Of a stretch of DNA of 16,821 nucleotides, positions 8,221 through 15,497 are shown piece by piece (position 1 is the stretch's first letter; every line of letters starts with the position of its first letter). This DNA comes from HGM12587 sp964580255. GTDB taxonomy: Bacteria > Bacillota > Clostridia > Lachnospirales > Lachnospiraceae. Below the pieces are notes generated by a model. It saw only the letters and a program-made list of their open reading frames with translations, was not told where the DNA came from and did no database searches. The DNA is taken from NCBI GenBank assembly GCA_964580255.1, contig CAZOJX010000029.1, forward strand, positions 1 to 16,821. The letters run 5' to 3'. The position numbers and the translations under genes were made by a program.

Positions 8221-9756
8221 ATGAAGAAGGTATTGACCTTTATGTTAGCTGCAGCTATGACATTAGGATGTCTTACTGGATGCGGACAGAAAGAAACTGA
8301 AGTTAACAACACACCTGCCTCAAATGAGGCACAAGAAACTGAAGCACCGAAGGAGATTCAGAAAGTAAAATGGGTCATGTTCGGAGATACCTGTGAAGAT
8401 GACGAAAAGGTATATGCAGAAGTGAACAAAATTTTAAACGAGAGATATGGTTTAGAGTTAGAACCAGTTGTTGTTTCCGGTGGTGAATACAACGACAGAA
8501 TGAAGTTAATGGCAACTTCCGGTGAAGATTGGGATCTTTGTTTTACTTCAAACTGGTTATTTAATTTCTATGAAAACATGTCTATGGAAATGTTTAGACC
8601 ATTAAACGATTTATTAGATTCTGAAGCTGGTGCACTCTTAAGAGAAGCTATCCCAAGTGATGACTATTGTGGTTGTGCAACTTTTGACGGACAGATTTAC
8701 GCTGTTCCAAATAACCAGATGCAGTTTAAATGTATGGGCGCATTCGTACAGAAAGATCTTGCAGATGAATTTGGACTTGATGTGACAGCTGTAAAAAATA
8801 TCTACGATCTTGAACCATTCATGGAATGGGTTCGTGATAACAAGGAAGGAATTTGGCCTTTAAGAAACAATTTTGCATGTTCAGACGTAAACTTCTATCT
8901 TGGAGCAGATTTTACAGAGGAAGGCTTAGGAACATGTCCTGCATTTGATTTATTTGTATTAGATAGTGTTGCAGTAGCAGCAGATGATCCTGAGCATAAA
9001 GCAATTTCTATGTTTGATAATGAATATAGAAAAGAAGCTTTCAGACTTTGTAATGATTACTATAAAGCAGGATTTATCAGAAGTGATATTGCAACAGTAA
9101 CAGATGATACAGCAGACCGTGCAGCAGGAAGATATGCAGTTGATATCGGTGAAACAAAACCAGGCGGAGCGGCAGAACAGTCAGCAGCATTTGGAGAAGA
9201 ATATTACCAGTTTTCTTTTGCAACTCCATATAAGACACCAACTGCAAATGCACCTACCATGACAGCAATGAATGTTAACTCTAAGAATCCAGAAGCAGCA
9301 ATCAAAATGCTTGGCGTAATTTGGACAGATGTAGAAGTATATAACATGATGGTATTTGGTCTTGAAGGAGAACATTATACAAAGGTTAGCGAAAACAGAG
9401 TTGAACCAGTTGAAGATACCAAGTACAGCAGATTAGCAGGTGCATGGAGCTTTGGAGATACATTTAACGCTTATGTAATCCCGGGTCAGGATGATGACGT
9501 TTGGGAACAGACAAAGAAAATGAATGAGTCTGCAGTAGTTTCACCGTTAACAGGTTTTGTATTAGATACAACTCCAATTGAAACAGAAATGGCTCAGATT
9601 AGTTCTGTAAAAGCAGAATATGAAAATCAGTTCAACTATGTAGAAGATTTTGACGCATGGTGGTCAGAATTTGAAACAAAAATGCAAGCAGCAGGTCTTG
9701 ATAAATGTGTAGAAGAAGTAAATACACAGATTCAGGCATGGCTCGCAGAACAGTAA
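8221..9756 (+). CDS. Lipoprotein solute-binding protein of a CUT1 ABC importer (DUF3502 type)
   Basis: Extracytoplasmic sugar receptor of 511 residues, anchored to the membrane as a lipoprotein. A short signal peptide ends in the lipobox LTGC with C21 as the lipidated residue, followed by a Thr/Glu-rich linker (about 24-46). The body is a family 1-type binding fold beginning with KVKWVMFGDT. The C-terminus, FVLDTTPIETEMAQISSV to AGLDKCVEEVNTQIQAWL, resembles the DUF3502 domain of LplA/YtcQ-like proteins, which bind oligosaccharides. AAAGGAGG at 8204-8211 is 9 bases from the ATG, and the gene uses noticeably more AAC (Asn) codons than its neighbours, both consistent with high expression. Stem-loops flank it on either side (8169-8196 and 9783-9826). 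The ligand is unknown. Confidence 0.95.
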   Translation: MKKVLTFMLAAAMTLGCLTGCGQKETEVNNTPASNEAQETEAPKEIQKVKWVMFGDTCEDDEKVYAEVNKILNERYGLELEPVVVSGGEYNDRMKLMATSGEDWDLCFTSNWLFNFYENMSMEMFRPLNDLLDSEAGALLREAIPSDDYCGCATFDGQIYAVPNNQMQFKCMGAFVQKDLADEFGLDVTAVKNIYDLEPFMEWVRDNKEGIWPLRNNFACSDVNFYLGADFTEEGLGTCPAFDLFVLDSVAVAADDPEHKAISMFDNEYRKEAFRLCNDYYKAGFIRSDIATVTDDTADRAAGRYAVDIGETKPGGAAEQSAAFGEEYYQFSFATPYKTPTANAPTMTAMNVNSKNPEAAIKMLGVIWTDVEVYNMMVFGLEGEHYTKVSENRVEPVEDTKYSRLAGAWSFGDTFNAYVIPGQDDDVWEQTKKMNESAVVSPLTGFVLDTTPIETEMAQISSVKAEYENQFNYVEDFDAWWSEFETKMQAAGLDKCVEEVNTQIQAWLAEQ

Positions 9757-9782
9757 AATCAATGACAGAGTAAGCAGTAGTT

Positions 9783-9828
9783 ACAGCCTGCAACGGCGGT
9801 CCTTGTTGGCAGCAGTTGCAGGCTGTTT
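9783..9828 (+). terminator. Strong stem-loop after the binding-protein gene, partial terminator or mRNA stabiliser
   Basis: ACAGCCTGCAAC (9783-9794) and GTTGCAGGCTGT (9815-9826) pair perfectly over 12 bases around a 20-base loop. Only TTT, then GC, follows the stem, so the U tract is poor. It could stop a share of transcripts, protect the 3' end of the binding-protein mRNA, or do both, while read-through supplies the enzyme genes downstream. Confidence 0.6.
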
Positions 9829-9860
9829 GCATAAAAAAGAAGAAAGGAATCTTAAAAACG

Positions 9861-11030
9861 ATGGCAGTCTATTATATTAATCCAGAGCATGGGAGCGATG
9901 AGAACAGTGGACTTAGCGAAGATTGCCCGTTAAAGTCACATCAAAACTTAAATATTCTTCCCGGAGATAAAGTATTGTTCAAAAGAGGAAGCTTTGTGAG
10001 GGATGCCTTGTGGAATGTGAGTGGAGAAGAGGGATGTCCAATCACATATTCTGCTTACGGTGAAGGAGAAAATCCGGTGTTTTGTGGTTCTGTAGACGTA
10101 AGTTGTGAAAAAGACTGGAAAGAAATAGAAGAAAATATTTGGCAATGTACAAAATATTTGGAAACTGAAGTTTGTAATTTCGTATTTAATCAGCAGGAAT
10201 GTGGTGCGCTTCGATGGGACAGATCAAAGCTGATCAACCAGGGGGACTGGTGGGATAACTGCTTTGGAATGGATGATGAAAAACCAGATCCTGAAAAACA
10301 TGTCGTGCTTCTGTATTCGAAAATAAATCCTTCAAAATATTATGGACATATTGAATGTGTGCTAAGGAGTCATAGAGAACTGGCTAATACAGGTCATGAT
10401 ATGATTATTTCAGATCTTACATTTCGGAATAATGGTGTTCATGGGATTGCAGGAGAGAATGGCGCTAGAAATTTGCAGATTATCAACTGCAGGTTCGAGT
10501 ATATTGGAGGCAATGTTTGGAACAAAGAAAGAGAGATTCGTTTCGGTAATGCCATTGAATTCTGGGAGATTGCAGAAAATGTGTTAGTAGAGCATTGTGT
10601 GTTTTATGAAATTTACGATTCGGGAATTACTCATCAGGGTTATCATGATAGTTGCAAACCGGCTCAAAATATGGTGTGCAGAAATAATATATTTATGAAA
10701 TGCGGAATGGCGGCATATGAGCAAAGAGATGTGCTACCAAAGTCCGCTTGCTTTGAATATAATGTTTGTGCTGATGCAGGAAAAGGATTTTCGGGATTGG
10801 GAGAAGGGATTCCAAGGAACAGCGAGATATGGCCAGAACCTATGGGACATCATGTATTCATATGGAGAATAGATAAGCCCACCGAAAATGCAAGCTTTAA
10901 AATAAAAAATAATATTTTTATGGAAGCGCCTTATGGAAAGGCTTTGTACGCCACCATTGCAAAAGAAGCACAGGAGCAAATTGATTTTACAGAAAACCTT
11001 TTTTATGTAGATGAACTACTCTTTAGGTAA
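9861..11030 (+). CDS. Cytosolic right-handed parallel beta-helix protein, possible polysaccharide lyase or glycosidase
   Basis: Protein of 389 residues that looks like a pectate-lyase-type right-handed beta-helix. It begins YYINPEHGSDENSGLSEDCP (4-23) and LPGDKVLFKRGSF, the usual opening of secreted beta-helix enzymes, but has no signal peptide. Coils are visible at about 180-300 as repeated short strands (DMIISDLTFRNNGVHGI, NLQIINCRFEYIGG, NVLVEHCVFYEIYDSGI, NMVCRNNIFMKCG). Candidate active-site residues cannot be assigned confidently. AAAGGA at 9843-9848, 12 bases upstream, supports ATG 9861; the frame is open to 9816, but that part runs into the stem-loop. It ends soon after a coil (ENLFYVDELLFR), so a C-terminal truncation is possible. 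Location between transporter and GH2 suggests action on the imported oligosaccharide. Confidence 0.75.
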   Translation: MAVYYINPEHGSDENSGLSEDCPLKSHQNLNILPGDKVLFKRGSFVRDALWNVSGEEGCPITYSAYGEGENPVFCGSVDVSCEKDWKEIEENIWQCTKYLETEVCNFVFNQQECGALRWDRSKLINQGDWWDNCFGMDDEKPDPEKHVVLLYSKINPSKYYGHIECVLRSHRELANTGHDMIISDLTFRNNGVHGIAGENGARNLQIINCRFEYIGGNVWNKEREIRFGNAIEFWEIAENVLVEHCVFYEIYDSGITHQGYHDSCKPAQNMVCRNNIFMKCGMAAYEQRDVLPKSACFEYNVCADAGKGFSGLGEGIPRNSEIWPEPMGHHVFIWRIDKPTENASFKIKNNIFMEAPYGKALYATIAKEAQEQIDFTENLFYVDELLFR

Positions 11031-11110
11031 AAGTAGCGGAAATACATTCCAGTTGAGTAGTACATAATTCTGATTCATAGTGCTCAATAAATTATTTGAA
11101 TTTTCTAGCA

Positions 11111-11147
11111 ATATTGCCTGTTATGGATTATCCATAGCCGGCAGTAT
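11111..11147 (+). promoter_or_regulatory. Long stem-loop in the leader of the GH2 gene
   Basis: The arms 11111-11127 (ATATTGCCTGTTATGGA) and 11131-11147 (TCCATAGCCGGCAGTAT) pair over 17 positions with one mismatch (T11119 against C11139) and two G-T wobbles, around a TTA loop. No U run follows, so it is not a classical terminator. It stands 16 bases before the AGGAG of the GH2 gene, in a 145-base spacer. A weak promoter pair (TTGAAT 11096-11101 and TGTTAT 11119-11124, 17-base gap) overlaps its left arm, so an operator role is also possible. Confidence 0.55.
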
Positions 11148-11175
11148 AGAATTAAATGGATACAGGAGAATTAAT

Positions 11176-14073
11176 ATGGATAAATTTGCCAATATTGCTG
11201 CTAGTTATAAAGCAGATAATTCTAGAGGACTCGTAACTCCAGAGCCGGAAAAGATTACAGGGAAGGTGTTAGAACTTAATACATCAGCAGAAGGATTTTT
11301 TGAGCCAATACCGAAAATATCTACCAGAGATGAGCTTTATAAAGAACTGAAAAACCAAAAAGAATATTATAGACCGTTTCTTAGGGACTTAGCGCCGAAG
11401 CTGGAGGAGCTCATAGAAAGGATAGAGTTAAAAAAATTTCTTTGGTCCTTGGATGGAGCACCACCTGAAGAAATAGAGATTCCGCATTATGGTGGAAAGA
11501 TTGGAAAACACACAGCAGTTTATGAAACTGCTTTTACAGTACCAGAGTGTGATTTGAAACAGAAAAGAGCAATTCTTGTATTCAAGGGTGTAGATTATAT
11601 TGCGGAGGTGTTTGTTAATGACCAATTCGTAGGAAGACATGAGGGATTTTTTGCACCATTTGAATTTGATGTAACAGAATTTGTTGAAATTGGAAACAAT
11701 CGCCTGAAGGTAATTGTCAAGAATGACCTGGTTATGATGACAGATACCAATTCGGAAGGCGTAAATATAGATGGTGATAAAATATATGCGGCGACTGGTC
11801 CGGGTTGGGATGATCCATATGTGGGATGGCATCATTGTCCTGCCGGAATGGGTATTTATCAAAAGGCATATATAGAACTTCGGGAAAAAGAATATATTAC
11901 GGATCTCTTTGTCAGAGAAGGCAAAGAACTTTGGATTGAGTGTATGGGAATGGACATACAGGAAAAAGAGGTGTCATTTGAAGTGTCCGTTTACGGACAG
12001 AATTTTTCGGAAGTTGTATTCGAACATGAAATTCTGAGCCCACAGGTTTTGATTGAAGCAGGAGTAGGGGATACGTTGACAGAGGCAGAGTTGATCGCAG
12101 AAGGAAAACTTCATCAGCCAACTCCTCTGCTTTTAGGCAATGGATTTAATAGATTCCAATTTGAACTGGAAATTCCAAATCCTAAGCAATGGTCACCGGA
12201 CAGCCCATATCTTTATCAAGTTCAGGTAAAGATGCTGGTGGAGGGAAAGGTTACAAGTACCATGAAGCGTCAGTTTGGCATCCGAACATTTACCCAGGAT
12301 ACTGAAGGCAAAGTGAAGGGAATGTTTTACTTAAATGGGAAACCATTAAGACTTCGTGGAGCCAATACTATGGGATTTGAACAACAGTGTGTAATGCAGG
12401 AAAATTATGAACAGCTATTGAATGACATGCTTCTAGCCAAGCTTGCAAATATGAATTTTTTACGTCTGACACAGCGGCCAGTGCAGGAAGAAATTTATGA
12501 ACTTTGTGACCGTATTGGCTTGATGATTCAAACGGATTTACCATTGTTTGGAACAGTAAGAATCAATCAGATGGCAGAAACAATCAGACAAGCAGGAGAG
12601 ATGGAACATCTGATTCGTTCTCATCCATGTTGTATTCTTGTGACATATATTAATGAGCCATTTCCTAATGCACAGAATAAACCGCATAGAATGTTGCGCC
12701 GTAAGGAGCTCCAAGGACTGTTTGAAGCAGCAGATGTGATGGTAAGACTTCATAACCCGGACAGAGTGATTAAGCATGTGGATGGTGACTATGATCCTCC
12801 AAGTGATACGCTGCCAGATAATCACTGTTACACCATGTGGTATAACGGGCATGGAATTGACTTTGGTCGTCTACATAAGGGATATTGGTTAGATGTGAAA
12901 CCAGATTGGTACTGGGGATGTGGAGAGTTTGGTGCGGAAGGATTGGATTTTATGGATGTCATGAAAGAATCTTATCCGAAGGAATGGCTAAAAGAACCGT
13001 TTGATCCTAAAAATATTTTGAAAGCGCAAACTGGAGAGTTTTATTATTTCTTCTATGACAGACAAGAAACCATGGAAAATTGGATCAAGGAAAGTCAGGA
13101 ACATCAGGCATATGCAACAAAAGTGATGACGAATGCGATGCGTCGATGCAATTATAATGTCAGCTTTGCGATTCATCTGTTTATTGATGCATGGCCAGCA
13201 GGTTGGATGAAAGCCATCATGGACTGCAGAAGAACCCCAAAACAGGCATATTTTAGCTATCGAGATTGTCTGGCTCCGGTAAAGGCAGACTTAAGAAGTG
13301 ATAGAATGACCTGGTATGGTGGTGAAAAGCTATGTGTAGAAGCACGCATATGCAATGACAAGGAACGGATAGAAAATGCAACGTTACATATTATGGTAAA
13401 AGCTGGAGAAGAATTTATTGCAAGTGGAATTACCCAGGCTGTAATAGAAGAATGTTGTACCACTTATCAGGGAATGATTAGTTGTACCCTTCCACAGGTT
13501 GAAAAGGAAACAGAAATTACTGTTTTCATGGCAATAGAAAAGGATGGAGAACAACTTCACTGGACTTCTGAAAATTTCCGTGTATATCCTCGAAAAGACT
13601 ATCGCGTTCCAGAGATTATTAGCTGGGAGCACTACAAGAAAAATAGTGAGGACATAAACAAAGAGGTTGAGCTCGGAAAGACGGTGGTGCTGGAACCGCT
13701 GAATCCTGGAACCTATGAAATTGCAGGACATTTTATAGAAGCAAAAAGCTGTGGCATGGCACCTGTTTATTTTGTCTCATCAAAGACAGGTCATACGCTG
13801 GTTGATGGCTTTGATCAAAAGGCATTTGCATACTGGTATGATGAGAAGGAAGAGCGTATGACACCGATGATTTTCGCAACCTTGCAAACGAAGGAAGGAA
13901 TTTCAGTGTTGACGAGTGGAAATAAGAACTCTAAGGGTGCTTGGGAAAGTGCCGATGCCTGTCTGGAAATTCCTTACGGCAAAGGAAGATTCATCCTTTG
14001 CCAGCTAGAACTAAACAGAGGAAAGACAAACCCAGTATGTGCAGAATTTGCAGACAGACTTGCAGGATATTAA
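11176..14073 (+). CDS. GH2-family glycoside hydrolase (beta-galactosidase/beta-glucuronidase-like), substrate unknown
   Basis: Large cytosolic glycosidase of 965 residues with the GH2 domain order. After a 90-residue N-terminal region with a helical stretch comes a jelly-roll sugar-binding domain (about 88-235, with FKGVDYIAEVFVNDQFVGRH), an immunoglobulin-like domain (about 240-380), a TIM barrel (about 383-690) and C-terminal beta-rich domains. The acid/base is E494 in VTYINEPF and the nucleophile E584 in WGCGEFGAEG, so it should be a retaining enzyme. The barrel opens RLRGANTMGFEQ rather than the usual GxNxHE: the conserved His is Met, which suggests a different substrate pocket. The frame is open from GTG 11080, but AGGAG at 11164-11168 is 7 bases before ATG 11176, and the upstream part overlaps the stem-loop. 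The C-terminus (YGKGRFILCQLEL) resembles the extra domain of large beta-galactosidases. No signal peptide. Confidence 0.9.
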   Translation: MDKFANIAASYKADNSRGLVTPEPEKITGKVLELNTSAEGFFEPIPKISTRDELYKELKNQKEYYRPFLRDLAPKLEELIERIELKKFLWSLDGAPPEEIEIPHYGGKIGKHTAVYETAFTVPECDLKQKRAILVFKGVDYIAEVFVNDQFVGRHEGFFAPFEFDVTEFVEIGNNRLKVIVKNDLVMMTDTNSEGVNIDGDKIYAATGPGWDDPYVGWHHCPAGMGIYQKAYIELREKEYITDLFVREGKELWIECMGMDIQEKEVSFEVSVYGQNFSEVVFEHEILSPQVLIEAGVGDTLTEAELIAEGKLHQPTPLLLGNGFNRFQFELEIPNPKQWSPDSPYLYQVQVKMLVEGKVTSTMKRQFGIRTFTQDTEGKVKGMFYLNGKPLRLRGANTMGFEQQCVMQENYEQLLNDMLLAKLANMNFLRLTQRPVQEEIYELCDRIGLMIQTDLPLFGTVRINQMAETIRQAGEMEHLIRSHPCCILVTYINEPFPNAQNKPHRMLRRKELQGLFEAADVMVRLHNPDRVIKHVDGDYDPPSDTLPDNHCYTMWYNGHGIDFGRLHKGYWLDVKPDWYWGCGEFGAEGLDFMDVMKESYPKEWLKEPFDPKNILKAQTGEFYYFFYDRQETMENWIKESQEHQAYATKVMTNAMRRCNYNVSFAIHLFIDAWPAGWMKAIMDCRRTPKQAYFSYRDCLAPVKADLRSDRMTWYGGEKLCVEARICNDKERIENATLHIMVKAGEEFIASGITQAVIEECCTTYQGMISCTLPQVEKETEITVFMAIEKDGEQLHWTSENFRVYPRKDYRVPEIISWEHYKKNSEDINKEVELGKTVVLEPLNPGTYEIAGHFIEAKSCGMAPVYFVSSKTGHTLVDGFDQKAFAYWYDEKEERMTPMIFATLQTKEGISVLTSGNKNSKGAWESADACLEIPYGKGRFILCQLELNRGKTNPVCAEFADRLAGY

Positions 14074-14107
14074 GAGATTCGTAAAAATAATAGTAAGGAG
14101 AATTCAC

Positions 14108-15421
14108 ATGAAAAAATTTGCATTTATCGGAGCGGGAAGCTTTGATTTTACAAGAAAACTTGTAAGGGATATTTTGACCTATGATGCGTTTCGGGATGCT
14201 CATATTTGCTTGATGGATATTGATCCGGAAAAACTTGAGTTTATAGAGAAGGCATGTAAAAAAATTAAGGAAGCAGGTAATTATCCGGCAACCATTGAAG
14301 CTACACTTGATCGCGAGAAGGCTCTGGAGGGAGCAGATGGTGTTGTAATTACAGTACTGACTGCTGGTCCGGACATTTTCAGAACCGATATTGAGATTCC
14401 TAAAAAATATGGTGTGGATATTTGTGTAGGTGACACCAGAGGTCCAGCAGGGATTTTTAGATTTTTAAGAACTGCACCTGTTCTTTTGGATATTTGTCGG
14501 GATATTGAAAGACTTTGTCCAGATGCATATGTTTTGAATTATACAAATCCTATGGCATTAAATTGTCGTTATTTACAAGAAATGACCAATGTTAAAGTTA
14601 CCGGTCTTTGTCACAGTGTTCAGCATACTGCACAGATGTTAGCTGATTGGATTGGTGCAGATATGAAAGATGTGGAATATACTTGTGCGGGTATTAATCA
14701 TATGGCTTTTTACACAGAATATAAATGGAAGGGTGAAGATGCATATCCATTAATTAGAAAAGCAGTGGAAAACGAAGAGATATATAATCAGGAACAGGTG
14801 CGGAACCAGTTGTTTAAGCACTTAGATTATTACCCAACGGAAAGTTCAGGACATGTTTCTGAATATTATCCGTGGTTTAGAAAACGTCCGGATTTGATTG
14901 AAAAATATTGCACCCATTCTACAAACTGGAACCCGGGAGAATATGCATACATTTTAAATGAATATTTCCGTCGTCAAAATGAATGGAAACAGGATATTCA
15001 AAACTGGCTGGATGAGGAAAATGTTGAACTGGAAAGAGGGGATGAATATGCAGCCTATATTTTCAATGCCCTTTTTGGAGATCATACTCCGTTCGATTTT
15101 AATGGAAATGTGCGCAATGAGGGATGGATTTCCAACCTACCGGAAGGATGTTGCGTAGAAGTTCCGGTAACTGTCACAAAAGATGGGTACACAATTCATC
15201 CGGTAGGAGAATTACCAGCTCAGTTGGCCGTGATGGATAATGTAGCTGCAAGAAGTGAAGAACTTGCTGTTAGAGGCTGCATTGAAGGGGATAAGCATAT
15301 GATTTTTCATGCAATTTTAGTAGATCCACTGACTTCTGCTGTATTGAGTATGGACGAGATTCAGGATATGGTAGATGAGATGTTTGAAGCAAATAAAGAC
15401 TATCTGCCACAGTTTAAGTAG
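14108..15421 (+). CDS. melA: GH4 alpha-galactosidase (MelA-type), NAD- and metal-dependent
   Basis: Cytosolic hydrolase of 437 residues that closely follows E. coli MelA in order and motifs. GH4 enzymes use NAD+ and a divalent metal, passing through a 3-keto intermediate. The nucleotide-binding loop is FIGAGSFDFT (6-15), followed by LMDIDPEKL (35-43). GDTRGPAGI (108-116) and NYTNPMALN (144-152) are conserved. The metal ligands are C168 in GLCHSVQ and H198 in CAGINHMAFY. The tetrad CHSV is the one I associate with alpha-galactosidases; 6-phospho-glycosidases usually have CNxP or CDMP. TESSGHVSEYYPWF (244-257) and GNVRNEGWISNLPEGCCVEVP also match MelA. AAGGAG at 14095-14100, 7 bases upstream, fixes ATG 14108, though the frame is open from 14039. 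Specificity for alpha-galactosides is well supported by motif but not proven. Confidence 0.88.
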   Translation: MKKFAFIGAGSFDFTRKLVRDILTYDAFRDAHICLMDIDPEKLEFIEKACKKIKEAGNYPATIEATLDREKALEGADGVVITVLTAGPDIFRTDIEIPKKYGVDICVGDTRGPAGIFRFLRTAPVLLDICRDIERLCPDAYVLNYTNPMALNCRYLQEMTNVKVTGLCHSVQHTAQMLADWIGADMKDVEYTCAGINHMAFYTEYKWKGEDAYPLIRKAVENEEIYNQEQVRNQLFKHLDYYPTESSGHVSEYYPWFRKRPDLIEKYCTHSTNWNPGEYAYILNEYFRRQNEWKQDIQNWLDEENVELERGDEYAAYIFNALFGDHTPFDFNGNVRNEGWISNLPEGCCVEVPVTVTKDGYTIHPVGELPAQLAVMDNVAARSEELAVRGCIEGDKHMIFHAILVDPLTSAVLSMDEIQDMVDEMFEANKDYLPQFK

Positions 15422-15423
15422 AT

Positions 15424-15475
15424 TTTTGAATTTAATCATATACCTGACAGGGATTTATGATGTATTAGTTCAAAA
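15424..15475 (+). promoter_or_regulatory. Imperfect stem-loop between GH4 and kinase genes
   Basis: The spacer of 76 bases can fold as three stacked stems: TTTTGAA (15424-15430) with TTCAAAA (15469-15475), ATCATA (15435-15440) with TATGAT (15456-15461), and CCT with AGG around a GAC loop. It is AT-rich and interrupted by internal loops, so it is weaker than the other stem-loops of this locus and may be chance. Confidence 0.3.
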
Positions 15476-15497
15476 GGATTTAGAGGATAAGGAAAAC

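Noticed and set aside
11080..11175. N-terminal extension of the GH2 protein from GTG 11080
   Set aside because: The extension overlaps a long stem-loop, no ribosome binding site precedes the GTG, and a good one precedes ATG 11176.
11428..11862. Minus-strand open frame of 144 codons inside the GH2 gene
   Set aside because: It lies opposite conserved GH2 domains, has no recognisable motif and is best explained as an antisense shadow.
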